Shown here in pieces: positions 11,000-24,897 of a DNA stretch of 58,467 nt. The notes under the pieces are model-generated. The model saw only the letters and a program-made list of their open reading frames with translations, searched no databases and had not been told where the DNA came from. The DNA lies in NCBI GenBank assembly GCA_002270565.1, contig NQMI01000205.1:1-58467 (forward strand), in the 5' to 3' direction. A program made the translations under genes and the position numbers. Position 1 is the stretch's first letter, and each line of letters starts with the position of its first letter. Source of the DNA: Stenocarpella maydis (taxonomy: Eukaryota > Ascomycota > Sordariomycetes > Diaporthales > Diaporthaceae).

Positions 11000-13900
11000 G
11001 TAGGGTGTGGATACTAGTATTTATTTAGATGGGTTTTGGGTGTAAGTATTCGGGTTGTTGGTTGGATAGAGCGACTAGTATTAGTATGCTTTTTTAAGGG
11101 GTTAACTAGTTGCTAGCTTCTAGTTATTCCCATTGTAACTAGTCTTTTATTAGTTGTTTTCCCTATTTCAGCTACAAAGGCCGGGGTTTGTTATATGGTT
11201 TCGTTATAACATTAGTTTATTATAGTTCGTTGTATATAAGGTCTTTAGGCTGCATTTCTGGTTTCTGGGACTATTTTGTGGTAGTCCGCATATAATACTT
11301 TTTAAGTTCATTATAATAATGGGTTAAGTTTTAAGCTGGTTCCCATATATTTTCACTAACGTTATAGCCTTTCTACTTAATAAGGTATTCCATTATCCCT
11401 TAATACTATCTTAAGTCTATAATGTTTTCTACTTTATATTCCTTATTATATTTATTAAGTATTTTAATCTATATTTTAAGTTTTACATTCTTAGGTACTA
11501 TTTCTAAGAGTGAGATATAAAAGACTGGGTATTATTTTATTCTTTTAGGTAGTAAGAGTTTATAGTTAGTATCTAAAAGCTTTCTTAGAATTTTAAAGGG
11601 GCTAATTTTCTTATAGTTAAGCTTTTCGCTAGGTCGCTTAGTTTTAATATTTCAGTAAAGGAGGTAAACCTTATCTCCCTCGTTAAGAATTAGTCCCTTA
11701 ATTCTTTTCTAATTTATATATTTCATTATTTATTCTTATATAAAAGAATGTTCTGCTTAAATATCCTTCTAGATTTATTTAATTNGTTTCAACAATCCAT
11801 ATGGTTTATACCTAAAGGCCTTGTTTTTATTACATAAGTTGCATTTATTAATAACATCTTAAACCTTCTTCTTAAGGTTAGGGATCTAGTAATTCTGCTA
11901 AATCCTTTTAATTATTACTATAATACCTTAATAGCTATATGCCGGTACTTTATATATTTCTATAATTAAGTTATCTTGTTCCTTTAGATTAGTAAGGGTT
12001 TTTCTGGTTTGAAAGTTAACTCTAGTTATAGCATTAAGTTTATAGTTAAGAACAAGGCTTCTATCTTCTTAAGTTTTAAACACTATCCATTCCATAAGTG
12101 AACCCTTATCCTAATAGTTAGGTCTTCAACTAAGCGCATCTGCTCTCACATTCTTAACTCCATCAACATAGATAATTTTAATATTAAATTATAATAAGAA
12201 CTCTATATATCTAACTTATTATTTATTAAGAGTCTTAATTATCATAAAAGTCATAAGATTCTTATAATCTATATAGAGTTTAATCTGCTTTTTAGCTTCT
12301 ATAAGGTAGTATTGCTATTCCTAGAATACATATACTATAGCTATAAATTCCTTATCTAGTATAATATAGCAGGTTTCTAGTCCGTTAAACTTCTTGCTAA
12401 AGTTTATAATAATGCATATCCTTCCTTAGTTATCTTTTTAAGTAAGTTCTCCGCCTATAGCATCATCCAAGGCATCTATATAGATTTCAAATTCCTTCTC
12501 TAGGTCTACTTCCTTAAGTATAGGGTCTTCTATAACCTTATCCTGAAGTATATAGAAGGCTAATTATTCAGTATCTATCTATTTAAAGGCATAATCCTTC
12601 TTAGTAAGATCTATTAATAGTTTTATAATATCACTATACCATGCAATAAATTATTAATAGAAGTTAGCATAGCCAAGGAATAACCTAATATCCTTAACAT
12701 TTATAAGGGTTAGCTATTCCTTAATTACTTTAAATTTTCCTTCTTACATCTTAATTTTTCTTAATTCAATTATATACCTAAGGTAATTAACTTTTTGTAT
12801 ATACTAGTTATATTTTTCTAGCTCTATTAGGAGATTAGCATCTTGAAGTTTTTAAAAAACCTTTTTAATATATCCCTTATATTTATTAAGGTTTTCCAAG
12901 AAGATAAGGATATTATCCAGATAAGCAACAATAAGAATATTAAGGTACTTGCTTAGGACTTAGTTAATTATTTCCTAGAATAATGCTAATATATTAGTTA
13001 ATTCAAAAAGTATAACCATTATCTTATGATATCCATCGTATATCCTAAATACTATCTTTCATTCTTCTCCTTCTTTCATTTAAATAAGGTTATAACCATA
13101 TTTCAAGTCAAGTGCTATAAATCATTTTTCTCCTCTAAGTTAATCTTATAGTTCCTTAATAAGTAGGAGAGGGTATTAGTTTTTAATTATAATATCATTT
13201 AATTATTAGTAGTTAATATAAAGTTATAGCTTGCCATTCTTAGTATAAAGAGGATCGGGTATCCTGCTAGTAATTGTAATGGTTTAATAAATCCTTTCTT
13301 AAAGTTTTTATTAAGGTATTCTCTAAGTGCTTTGAGTTATTCCTCATTAAGTCTAGAGATAGGCTTAAATTAAGGTATTATTCCAGGTTTTAATGGTATT
13401 TTATAGTCCTATTACATATATTATGGTAATATAGTATTAAGTTATTCTTAGAACACTTTCTTAAATTTATAATAGTCTTTTGGTATTCATATTAGTCTAT
13501 CGGTTTTATCTTCTTCCTTTCCTTCCTCAAGGTAAAGGAGGTATTATTATGTTTCTTGCATTATGTGTTGACTGGTTATACTAGAGTGGTGATCTCCTGA
13601 TTGGCTTTAGTCCTTCTGTAAGGCACTTAAGTAGCTCAATCCTTCTCTATCTTCCTGGAGTTAGGTCTTCTACCTACACCCAGAGGTATCCGTAGGTCCA
13701 TTTAAGTGCATCACCTATTCGCTATCCTTAGTAATATAACTCCTTCCTATACTATTAATTGCAACCTTCTCCTAGGGAACGGCATTATCCCAAAAGATCT
13801 AGCTTGTAGTTTAATTAATTTAGGAATTATTCTTTCTTAACCAAGGTATTCCCAAGATTAATTAATAATTTGCTATTTTAGTAATATTAAATGATAGTAA

Positions 13901-14500
13901 TTCTATATAATTATAAATCCAAATTAGGAGAGTATTAGTCTCTATATTAATAATTCTATTATTATAAGATACTTTAGTTCCATTTATTATATTAAGTTAG
14001 TAGAGTTCCCTTTTCTTATACTATAGTAGGTAGTACTTATTTACTACCCTTAGGGATATGAAATTCCCTTATGCTCTACTATTGATAAGTGCCAAGCACG
14101 TGTGGACTCCTAGCTTAACCTAAACCATCAGGTGGCTATAGTTGCTTACCATTGCACACAAGTACCTTGTAATGTAGTTAGTTGTTATCTGAGGTTTTAT
14201 AAACAGCCCTTCTAGTTTTTTAACTATTTATTTACTGCTAGGACCTTCTTAGTGCTCCTAAGGTTTTACTTGGTAATATCTTGTGATTTTTATAGGTTAT
14301 CAATCAGCTATTATATGCTATAATCCTATTTGTTGGATATTAGAGTTTTAAGCTATAGCCCCTGCTATCTTATTAAATGCTAATCTTAAGCCTTATTAAG
14401 CATATACACCTTATAGATCGGCTTATTGCAACCTACCCATCTGCTAGGGTTTTATAGGTATTTCAAGGGTATGCGGGAGTCCAGCCTTATCAGGGTGCAT
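11000..14500 (-). pseudogene. Gypsy A pol (protease, RT, RNase H, integrase)
   Basis: On the minus strand, the RT active site reads VAYLDNILIF around 12912-12923, where YLDD is expected; the Asp-to-Asn change is the G-to-A expected from RIP at TpG. RNase H is marked by FEIYIDALDDAIGG near 12465-12500. Integrase and chromodomain-side sequence continue to about 11000. Stops occur every few tens of codons. A single undetermined base lies at 11785. Organisation PR-RT-RH-IN follows the Ty3/gypsy order. Confidence 0.75.
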
Positions 14501-14599
14501 GCTATCTTATTATATTTCTAATGTAAGTACCAATTTTTAAAGTCATTACTCTTATATATATACTTAATATCCTTATCTAGGTATTATTAGGGAAACCAA

Positions 14600-16430
14600 T
14601 TGTGCTTAGTTTTCTCCCTTATATATTCCTTATATCTATTATAAATATATAATACCCAGGAGATATCCTTATGCTTATTATATATTGGATATATGTGTCC
14701 TATATCTCCTGGTCTTCTATATGCCTGGGTATGCTATCTTATAGTTTCTTTAAAAGGTCTTCCTGTAATTATAACTGCTATAATGTTAGTTCTTGAGGCT
14801 ATAAGGGGTGCTTATTCTAAATAGTCTTATGGTTCCTTCCACTATATTTGTAGCGTGAGTATAACTTATAAGATAGATTTTCCTTCCATCCTGGGGTCAA
14901 TCTGCAGAAGTTTCCCCCTATTTCCTACCACTAGGATTCTTCCCTATTTTCCTAAGGCGTTCTTAGGAAACCATCTGATGGCTTCCTTATTGCTGTAATA
15001 AGTGGTATAGCTGTTATTAAAGCAAGCTATCCAACTAAGTGATATATATATCATCCTAGGCTTCTGGGGATTCTTTATTAGTGGGATAGGCTGCTACTAT
15101 ACCTTATCCTTCTAATTTTTCTTATACTAGGACTTAGTATATTATAAGAAATATAGACTATTATAAAGGTCTTCCTTATTAGGGTTATAGAAGTTATATT
15201 CTTTATCTGGGTCCTAATTTAAATATACCTAATATTAGTTATATATATTTATTCTATAGATATAGTACTTACTTGCAAGTTCCTATTGTATTTTGGACCT
15301 GGGTGGTTCTTATATGCTACAGGCGGCCACATTGGCCTAATGGGTAGCTTCATTAGCCTATTGGGTTCTCTCGGGTACTAACTTCCAGTCCCTATTCTTC
15401 TTTGGAGCCCTGCATTCTGAAGTAAAGTATCCCATCTTATTGCAGTTATAATACTTAATGCTTTTCTTATCCTTGCATTAGGTAGTATCTAGCTCCATAG
15501 GGCCTACATGCTATTCCCACTGGGTGCTTGGTTTCTGATACTTCCTTCCCATATTTAGTTTGTATTTATAGAATGGGGGTTATTTAGAAGTTTATTCCTT
15601 TCTTTCCAAGCATTATTCATAGAGTTTATTATCTATCTAGATAGCTATTTTTATATAGTATAAAAAATCATTAGGTTAGTCTATAATCTTACTAAGTTTA
15701 TCCTTTACTTTATTTTTTAATCTATAATAAAATATGAATTTCTTTATGTTATTAGTATAGTTAATTTTAGTATAAATTCATCAGAATTCTGCAGCATAGT
15801 TAATTATTAAGCCGCGCTATTTGCAATTCGCTAGGTCTCTTTCTGCCTATTGTTTTTCATTCAGGTCCTGGAATAAGGACCTAAGGGCGTTTTTATAGCC
15901 TTTATAGCTGCTGAAAATCTATTATATTTCAAGCTTACAGGCTTTAAATGATTCCGTATTAATAAAATCAGTTAAGTAGGGTTCAAACTAAGCTAAGGCT
16001 TATCCTTTAAGGAAAGAGGATATATACATAACCCTTTTCCCGCTAGGCTGTATATCTAACCTATGGAAGCACTAGTAGGCCCTAACCTGTATTAGGTGTG
16101 CCTAAAGCTGTCTAGTAGCTCTATCATAGGGGGCCGGAGTGTTAAGCTTAACATATTCCTTTATCTAAATTAGGGTGTTAATAATATTGGCTCTCGCTTG
16201 GAGGGTAGTAATTTCTTTTTGAAGTTATTCTGTTTTCTAATTCTAGTGAGCTTGCTCATTTATAAGGGCACGGAGTTGGGCTACCTCATTAGCTAATTCT
16301 TGCATTTAAGGATCAGCTATTAGCTGGTTAGCAATATTGCTGAGTTCATGCAAGAGGTTGCAAGTGGGAGTAGTTATTTTGGAGTCTAACATTATGAAGG
16401 ATTCTGTATATAATATTGCCTAAAGTCTGC
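14600..16430 (-). pseudogene. Gypsy A gag
   Basis: The region between the 5' LTR and the protease on the minus strand. A degenerate zinc knuckle NCNKMGYFTSEC is readable near 15411-15460, with the first Cys and the His both replaced by Tyr. The upstream part matches element G (2930-3300, 4134-4449), element B (37240-38100) and element E (41800-42600, opposite strand). No intact frame survives. Confidence 0.7.
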
Positions 16431-16460
16431 ATAATAACATATAAATAAAAGTTATTAAAA

Positions 16461-16903
16461 TATAATAATTAGAGGATTTCCAAGTATATTAAACCTAAAA
16501 GATTAAGAGTTTATATTTGGTATATACTATTAGGTAGTTATTAAGTAATATTATTTGATTAATAATGATTACTAGCTATAAGGCTATCTAATACCGGGAT
16601 TAAATACTTAGATTAACAACTAAAGAGTCTGTTTTATGAAAGCTATCTGCTATATTAATAACCATGTCCTTATATATTCCGACTCTTTAGTGACTTAATA
16701 GAATCAATGGTGATGCTATCAACTGGGTGTTGCTCAATGGAGTCAGTACAGATGCCATCGATTCTAGTGGGTCCCTAACCCTAACCCTGATAAGGTGGCG
16801 TCACTAATTGGATCAGGTGGGACAACCTTTTCGGGAGCCGTTTCCCGACCTGCGGGGTTGTCTTCTGCAGTAGTCAGCCGCCGATGCTTGGTGGTTCATA
16901 ACA
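16461..16903 (-). repeat. Gypsy A 5' LTR
   Basis: A 443-bp LTR with the minus-strand start TGTTATGAACC at 16903 preserved. It contains 16 bp of perfect telomere-like repeat (CCCTAACCCTAACCCT) at 16773-16788. The right end abuts the integrase region of gypsy D directly. Confidence 0.88.
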
Positions 16904-17831
16904 CCAAGCTACCACTCTTATGAGAACTCTTAATTAGAGTACTATATGATAGTATTCTAGTAGTAGTTTGCAGACTGAGCAAGTATATATACTTTATACC
17001 ATACAAGGAAGCTAGCATAGAAGAAAAACTCACATATACATTCCTATAAATTATTATAAGTAACTATAGAATGCTATATGAAATCATCTTAAATAGAGAT
17101 AAGCTCTTTATATTAAACTTTTAAAAATCATTAATAAACTAGCTTGGAGTAAAATATAAATTATTAATAATGATACATCTATAAATAGATAGATAAATGG
17201 AATAAATCAACTAGATAGTGGAATAATACCTCTAATACTATATTAATTAACTATAAGATAATTAGGTGAAGCTGCTACTACTAGCATAGTTCACCTATAA
17301 TAGCGCAACTACTAGCAAAACTAAACAGTTATCTTTCTTTATACTCTATACATATAATCTATAAGTATACTATAAATTACTACTAGATATAATACTAGTA
17401 GAATTAGTAGAATAGAAAGTAATATAAGTTAAATAGATTTAGAAAGATATCTAAAAAGAACTTTCTTTTATATAAGAATAAATAATGAAATATATAAACT
17501 AGAAAAGAATTAAGAAACTAATTCTTAAAGAGAGAGATAAAATCTACCTTCTTTAATAAAATATTAAAACTAAGCAACCTAACAATAAGCTTAACCATAA
17601 GAAAATCAGCCCCATTAAAATTTTATAAAAACAATTAAATACTAATTACAAACTATCTTTACCTAAAGGAATAAAATAATATAACAACTTCTATATTTTA
17701 CTTCTAAAACTAGTACCTAGGAATGTAAAACTTAAAATATAGATTAAAAATATTAGTAAGTATAATCAGGAATACAAGGTAGAATAAATAATGAATTTAA
17801 AATAATATAGGAATATAATAGAATACCTTAT
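16904..17831 (+). pseudogene. Gypsy D, left remaining part: integrase and first half of the chromodomain
   Basis: Plus-strand pol sequence collinear with 46475-47405 of gypsy E (integrase core to the chromodomain). The element's 5' LTR, gag, protease and RT are absent because gypsy A abuts at 16903. It stops inside the chromodomain at codons for EYLI, where gypsy B inserted; the frame resumes after B at 38570. Gln and Trp codons are replaced by stops throughout. Confidence 0.75.
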
Positions 17832-18297
17832 TGTAATGATCAGAGGGTTCCGAGTTACCTAAGGCCCAAAAGATTAAGGGTTTATGTTTGGAGTATGTTG
17901 TGATGCAGTAATTGAGCAATATTCGTTCTAACTAATAATGATCACTAGCTATAAAGCTATCTAGTAGGTGGACTGAATACTTAGATTAATAACTAAAGAG
18001 TCTATTCTATGAAAACTATCTACTATGGTGATAACCATATCCTTATATATTCTAACTCTTTAGTATTCTTAATGATAAATCATCTGGATTAGTAATAGCT
18101 TTATTAGTCCATCCCTATAATTGATAGGACTGCTAATAGTCTTATTGGTCTACCTTTATCTAGTAGGTCCTTAACCCTAACCTTAGTAGGGTAGCTTACT
18201 GCTAACTTAGGTGGGGTAACCTTTTAGGAGTGGTTCTGTAGCTTGCGGGGGTTGTCTTTTACGGTAATTATTAGCTGATAGGTAAAGGTTTATAATA
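17832..18297 (-). repeat. Gypsy B 3' LTR
   Basis: A 466-bp LTR. Left edge tgtaatgatcagagg (plus strand), right edge ggtttataata. The telomere-like motif at 18169-18185 is partly RIP-mutated. Confidence 0.9.
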
Positions 18298-18530
18298 TTA
18301 TCTCCTTTCTTGCTTCCTTTATCCCCAAAGATACTCCTATAAGTTTTTTATTTGTTCTTTTAGTTTTAATTATACCTTCTTACTTTATTACAGTTAATAG
18401 GGTTAAGGATTCTTGAATCTTTAAACCATTTTGCTATTTTAAGAAAACTAAATAGAGTGAATCATTATTTATTACTATTTTTTCCTAAGGTTTAATTATG
18501 CTAACTTATTTATTTTATGCTGCTATTAAG

Positions 18531-19049
18531 ATGCCTTATATTATTTCTAAAGAGGATTCCTCTTGCTATTATAAATGTATTTATAGGAAATAGGGATTTT
18601 ATAATATATATAGGCTTATATTTACTTAGATGTAAAAGATTGCTAAGATGTATTCTTAGATTGAGAATGAGTTAGATGTAGCTAAGGAGGAGGCTATGCT
18701 AGTAAATATAAAGGTTAGCCATTTATATAAGTAGTATTATTTATAGGCTGAGGAGATGGTGTGTATAGTGTGCTGTAGTATTAAGATAATTGATGAGCTG
18801 AATTGTATGGAGAAGCAGAAGGCTAAGGCTAAATATGTATGGATTGCTAAGTAATCTGCTAAAGTTGCTTATTAGAGTTCTATAGAGGATGCTAGGGAGA
18901 TAGTGCTATAGGAGGTTTTATTGTATTCTGAGGGTAATATTAGTATTTTTAACTAAAGTTCTTTGATGAATAAGGGTATTGGTTAATCTAAATTTGTGGG
19001 TACTGATAATGATGGGAGTGTGTCTATAGGTGGTCTGTCTGGTTATTAA
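18531..19049 (+). pseudogene. Antisense Zn-cluster/coiled-coil ORF of gypsy B
   Basis: A 173-codon plus-strand frame starting at an ATG (18531) and ending at TAA, opposite to gag-pol. The first half of the Cys cluster is degenerate or deleted; the second half keeps the CX2CX7C spacing (Tyr or Cys). A coiled-coil stretch (IENELDVAKEEAMLVNIKVS) follows, then WIAK.SAKVAY, SSIEDAREIVL, ISIFN.SSL and FVGTDNDGS, matching A, D and E. It lies 233 bp inside the 3' LTR. Stops are mostly TAG/TAA. Confidence 0.65.
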
Positions 19050-22000
19050 TTTATTTACTAGGAATTAAATTTTATGTATATAGTCTTGACTGGTTGTGAT
19101 TGTATTTGTTTTATAGGTTTACTGGTTGTATTGTGTTTCTTACTGTTTTATTTCCTTGTGACTGGTACTTGCTGGGGTGGTGTGGCGCTGGTATTGGTCT
19201 TTCTTTAAGTGTTTCTTAGGATTACTGGTATTTGAGTTTTAGTTTGAAAAGAGTGGCTGGTAATTGTGGTCTTTAGAGTGTGTCTTACTAGTAATTATAA
19301 GGTTCTGGAGTGTCTTGGTTGATTATTAGGGAAGTTAGAGATAGCTTGATTGGTAAGCTTAGGGTTGGGGTATGTAGGTTACCCCCTGAGCTGCCTAGGT
19401 GATATCCTAGTTAGTTATTATCTTATTTTGCTAGGGTTTATTATATATAGGTTTTATTATAGCGTTGGTTTTATTATAATATTTGGTTGGTTATATTTAG
19501 TTTTACGTTTAGTTTATTTTTTAACTTTGTGGTATTAGTTTATAGTAGTTTTTACATTATATTTCTGGAGCTTACCTTTATAATATATTAAGTTTTCCTT
19601 TAGTTCCTAGTTATTTTTACTTATATTATAGCCTTTTTATTTGATAAGGTATTCTGTTATAATTCTGTATTATTTTGAATTTACTATTTATTTTACCTTA
19701 TATTGTTTTTTATACTTATTGATGGTTTTAATCTATATTTTAAATCTTATATTCCTGGGTGCTGGTTTTAGAAGTAAAATGTAAAAGTTGTTATATTATT
19801 TCATTCCTTTAGGTAAAGATAGTTTGTAATTAGTATTTAATTGTTTTTATAAAATTTTAATGGGGCTGATTTTCTTATGGTTAAGCTTATTGTTAGGTTG
19901 CTTAGTTTTAATATTTTATTAAAGAAGGTAGATTTTATCTCCCTTCTTAAGAATTAGTCCCTTAATTCTTTTCTAATTTATATATTTTATTATTTATTTT
20001 TATATAAAAGAAAGTTCTTTCTAGATGTCCTTCTGGATTTATTTAATTTATATTGCTTTTTATTCTATTGATTTTACTAGTGTTGCATTTGGTAGTGATT
20101 TATAGTATGCTTGTGGTTTATATTTGTAAAGTATAAAGAAAGGTGATTATTTAGTTATGTTGGTAGTTGTGCTGTTGTAGGTGAATTATGCTAATAGTAG
20201 TAGCTTAACCTAATTGTCTTATAGTTAGTTAATGTAGTATTGGAAGTATTGTTCTAATATTTGGTTGATTTATTTTATTTATCTATTTGTTTATAGATAT
20301 GCTATTGTTAATAGTTTATATTTTGCTTTAAGGTAGTTTATTAATGATTTATAAAAGTTTAATATGAAGAGCTTATTTCTATTTAAGATGATTTCTTGTA
20401 GTATTTTATAGTTGCTTATAATAATTTATAGGAATGTATATGTAAGTTCTTCTGTTATACTAGCTTCTTATATAGTATAAAGTATATATACTTGCTCAGT
20501 TTACAAACTACTACTAGGATATTATTATATAGTAGTCTAGTTAAGGGTTCTTATGAAAGTAGTAGCTTGGTTATAAAGTTTAGATTAATGGATGACTATA
20601 TAGTTATAGGTATTGATAGGGGCTTTAATAGTCTATATGGTGTATGTTGGGAGGCTTTGTTTTTATTATATAAGTTGTATTAGCTAATAACGTTCTTAAC
20701 CTTCTTTTTGAGGTTAGGGATCTAGTAGTTCTGTTGAATTTTCTTGATTATTACTATAATTCCTTGGTGGCTATGTGCTAGTGCTTTATATATTTCCTTA
20801 ATTAGCTTATCCTGTTCTTTTGTATTAGTGGGGGTCTTCTGAGTTAGGGAGTTGATTTTAATTGTAATGTTAAGTTCTTGGTTGAGGATAAGGCTTTTAT
20901 TTTTTTAAGGTTTGAAGACTCTTTATTCTATAGGTAACTCTTTATTTTGATAGTTAGGTCTTCTGCTAAGTGTATTTGCTCTAGTATTCTTGATTCTATT
21001 TATATAGATGATCTTAATGTTAAATTATAATAAGAATTTTATATATCTAATTTATTGCTTNNNNNNNNNNNNNNNNNNNNNNNNATTATAATAAGAATTC
21101 TATATATCTAATTTATTGCTTATTAAGGTCTTTAGTTATTACAAAGGTAGTAAGATTTTTATGGTTTATATAAAGCTTAATCTGTTTCTTAGCTCTAATA
21201 AGATAGTATTGCTATTTCTGGAATATATATATTATAATTATGAATTCCTTATTTAGTATAGTATATTAGGTTTCTAGTTTATTAAACTTATTATTGGAGT
21301 TTATAATAATATATATTCTTTCCTAAGTATCTTTTTAAGTAAGTTCTCTACCTATAGTATTATTTAAGGTATTCATATAAACTTTAAATTCTTTTTTTAG
21401 GTTTACTTCTTTAAGTATAAAGTCTTTTATAATTTTTTCTTTAAGTATCTAAAAGGCTTACTATTTAGTATCTGTTTATTTAAAGGTAAGGTCCTTTTTA
21501 GTAAGGTCTATTAATAGTTTTATAATATTACTATATTATATAATGAATTATTAATAGAAGTTAATATATTCTAAAAATATTTTAATATCCTTAATATTTA
21601 TATGTATTAGCTAATTTTAGATAGCTTTAACCTTTTCTTTTTATATCTTGATTTTCCTTAGTTTAATTATATATTTAAGGTAGTTAACTTTTTATATATG
21701 CTAGTTATATTTTTCTAGTCTTATAAGGAGGTTAGCATCTTAGAGTTTTTAAAGAACTCATTTAACATACTTCTCATATTCTTTAAGGGTTTTTAATAAG
21801 ATAAGAATATTATAAGATATATAATAATAAAGATATCTAGGTGTTTATATTAGATATAGTTAATTATTTTTTAAAATAATATAGGTATGTTGATTAATCT
21901 AAAGGGTATGATTGTTATTTTATAATATTTATAATGCGTTCTAAATGCTCTTTTTCATTCTTTTTCTTCTTTTATTTAAATAAGGTTATAGCTATATTTT

Positions 22001-24518
22001 AAGTTAAGTATTATAAATCATTTTACTTCTTTAAGTTGATTTTATAGTTCCTTAATAAAGGGTAAGGGATATTAGTTTTTAATTATAATATTATTAAGTT
22101 GCTAATAATTAATATAAAGTTATAGTTTTTTATTCTTCTTTAGTATAAAAAGGATTAGATATTCTACTAGTAATTATAATGGTCCAATAAATTCTTTCTT
22201 GAGGTTCTTATTAAGGTATTCTCTAAGTGCCTTAAGCTATTCCTTATTAAGTCTATAGATAGGTTTAAATTATAGTATAGTTCCTGGTTTTAAGGGTATC
22301 TTATAATCCTATTATATATATTATAGTAGTATTATATTAAGTTTCTTTTGGAATACTTTCTTAAATTTATAGTATTCCTTTAGTATTTATGCTAGTTTAT
22401 CTATATTTATTTCTTTTTTAGGTAGAGGAGGTATTACTATATTTATTGCTGGTGTATTATATATTAATTGATTAGTCAGGTCCTTTAAGGGTTGGTTTAT
22501 AGTGGATTGGGGTTTTACTTTTAGGTGTAATAATCTCCTAATTAACTTCAGCCTTTTTATAAGGTACTTAAGAGGTTTAATCCTTCTCTATTTTTTTTAA
22601 GCTAGGCCTTCTGCCTACTTATAGAGGTAATCATAGGTTTATTTAAGTGTGTTATCCGTTTGCTATCCTTAGTGATATGATTCCTTCTTATGTTGCTAAT
22701 TATAACCTTCTTTTGGGAAATAATATAGTTTTAAAAGATCTGGCTAGTGGTTTAATTAATTTATAGGTTATTCTTTTTTAGCTAAGGTATTCCTAAGATT
22801 AACTAATAATTTACCATTTTAGTAATATTAAATAAAAGTGATTTTATATAGTTATGGATCTAAGTTTGAAGGGGATTAGTCTTTATATTAATGATTCTAT
22901 TGCTATAAGATACTTTAGTCCTATCTACTATATTAAGTCTATAGGGTTTCTTTTTCTTATGCTATGGAAGGTAGTATTAGTTTACTACTTATGGGGAGAT
23001 AAAGTTTCCCTAAGTGCTATTATTAATGAGCGCTTTATATTATTATTTTTTAAGTTTTACCTACATTTTTAGGTATTTATAACTCTACCTATAGATTGTA
23101 TATAGGTATCTTGTGGTATTCTTATTTGCTGCCTAAGGTTTTGTAGATAGCTTTATTTATTTTTTATTTATTCGTTTAGGATGTTATAGATGTATTTAAT
23201 GCTTTCTTTAGTGATTTTCTATAATTATTATAGGTCTTTTATGACTTATTTAAGATGTTTTTTTAATATTATGGCTTTTAGTGCCTATCCTTATAGTTGC
23301 ATCTTATATTAATTCTTAAGTTTGTTTCTAGTGTATACTTAGTATTTAACTATAGTATAGGTTTTCTATTTGGTTGGTTTGTATAGATATGTTAAGGATG
23401 TCTTAGGGTTTAGCTGGAATATAGTGTAGCTAGCGTTTGGGTGCTGTTGCTTGAGTACCCATCCTTGTAGGTTGTATTACTTATAGGTTGTCTAAAGGGG
23501 TGATTTTATATGTCTTTATAGAAACCAATCCTGGGTGGTCTTCTCCTTAAGGTGCTCTATATACTTATTGTAGATATATAAGGCTTATGAGATTTGCTTG
23601 TGTTTAGTGTGCTTAGGGTGTGCCCTTATTATATTTTCCCTTTTTTTAGTTTCCTTATTAGGGTGCTGGACTGTTTGCTTAAAAGTCCTGCTAGTTATTA
23701 TGACTTTTATTATGTTAGTTTTAGGGGCTAGGAGGAGAGTCTGTTTTAGGTATACTTGTAGCTTTTCTTGTTATGCCTAAGGTATATATAGGTTTGGTAT
23801 AAGGAATTTTGTTGGCTCTTGTAGAGGATTAAGGGTTGGAAGGTTCTTCTATTACCTTATTATTAGTATCCTTTCTTGATTTCTGGAGGTATTCTTGGGG
23901 AATTAGTTGGTGCCTTCCTTCTTGCTATAGTAAATGGGGTAGCTGTTATTAAAGTAAGCTATCTAGTTAAGAAGGGTGTAGTTGTTTTTTGTTTGTTAAG
24001 GCTCCTTTACTAGAGGGATAGGTTGCTATCTAGCCCTGTCTTTCTGGCGTTTCTTGTACTAGGAGTCCTTATATTAGCTGAAGTATAAACTATAGTGTAA
24101 TTCTTCCTTATTGGGATTATAGAGTTTTTGTTCTTTGTTGGGGTCTTGTTTAGGGTATATTTGTTATTAGTTATATATTGCTGATTTATAGATATAGTAC
24201 CTATCTTTAAGCTCCTGTTATTATTTAGATTGAGGGGGAGATTGTAAGGCTATACTAATTTGTTATAGTTCCTTTATAGTAGTATTAGCTTGTCTGGGGT
24301 CTTTCAGTATAGGCCTTTAGTCCTTATTCTTTCTTAGGGCCCTATATTCTAATATAAAGTATTCTATTTTATTATAGTTACAGTATTTAATATTCTTTTT
24401 ATTTATAGGCTTTTTCTAAGTAGCATTAAGTTCTATAGGTCTCTTATGCTATTCTTATTAGGTGCTTAGCTTTTAATATTTTCTACCTATATTAGGTTTA
24501 TATTCATAGCCTTTATAT
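19050..24518 (-). pseudogene. Gypsy B pol and distal gag
   Basis: Collinear with gypsy A 11000-15560 on the minus strand at clear nucleotide similarity (for example the RNase H to RT blocks at 20980-21450 and 22300-22600). Two long plus-strand frames here (19350-19538, 22854-23072) are accidents. A 24-bp N gap at 21061-21084 is flanked on both sides by the same roughly 37-bp sequence, so it is probably an unmerged assembly overlap. Confidence 0.7.
21061..21084. other. Assembly gap (24 N)
   Basis: The sequence before the gap (attataataagaattttata...ttgctt) is repeated after it with one difference, so the gap is likely of zero or negative length. Treat the local structure with caution. Confidence 0.95.
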
Positions 24519-24897
24519 TAAAAACGGGCCAGAGGGGGCGAGAAGAAAACCTCCACACACACAAAAAGGCACACGTTCTGCTAGAGCCCTGATCAAGTAA
24601 CCACCTCAAGAGGAGCATAGAAGGCAAGAAGAGAAGCCCCTAACGCAATAGGAGAGTTATAAGGGGAATAGAGGGTGCTAAAAAGGGAGAGCAAAAGGAG
24701 GCATAAGAAAAGATTTTATAATATATATATATATATATATATATTAGATAGATATAAGTTTATAGGGTATAAAAAGATTAATTCTCTAGAACTAGAAATT
24801 TCTTAAAAGTAATATAAGAGGACCCCTTCTTATTGTCTTAGGGGCAACACTAGGGCTAGTTTCCCCTAAACCCTAGAATACACGCCTCTCTAAACCA
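24519..24897 (-). repeat. Element C 3' LTR
   Basis: About 379 bp, matching 36854-37233, including the purine-rich gccagagggggcg segment, aaaaggcacacgttctgc and a (TA)n tract at 24720-24744. More RIP-mutated at its right end than the other copy. Confidence 0.85.

Larger units (their letters stand above)
9662..16903 (-). mobile_element. Ty3/gypsy chromovirus-like element A, complete but RIP-inactivated
   Basis: A 7.2-kb LTR retrotransposon on the minus strand. Order along the minus strand: 5' LTR 16461-16903, gag about 16400-14600 with a CCHC knuckle near 15411-15460 (first Cys and His both now Tyr), protease, RT, RNase H and integrase between about 14100 and 11000, then an antisense ORF and the 3' LTR 9662-10124. 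Every coding segment is full of TAG/TAA. The flanks (caggg left, ccaag right) do not form a TSD and belong to different sequences: a GGPP-synthase fragment on the left and gypsy D integrase on the right. Confidence 0.9.

Noticed and set aside
24720..24744. (TA)n tract as an origin or regulatory site
   Set aside because: It is a short dinucleotide run within the element C 3' LTR, and the 5' LTR has a (CA/TA) equivalent; nothing else supports a function.
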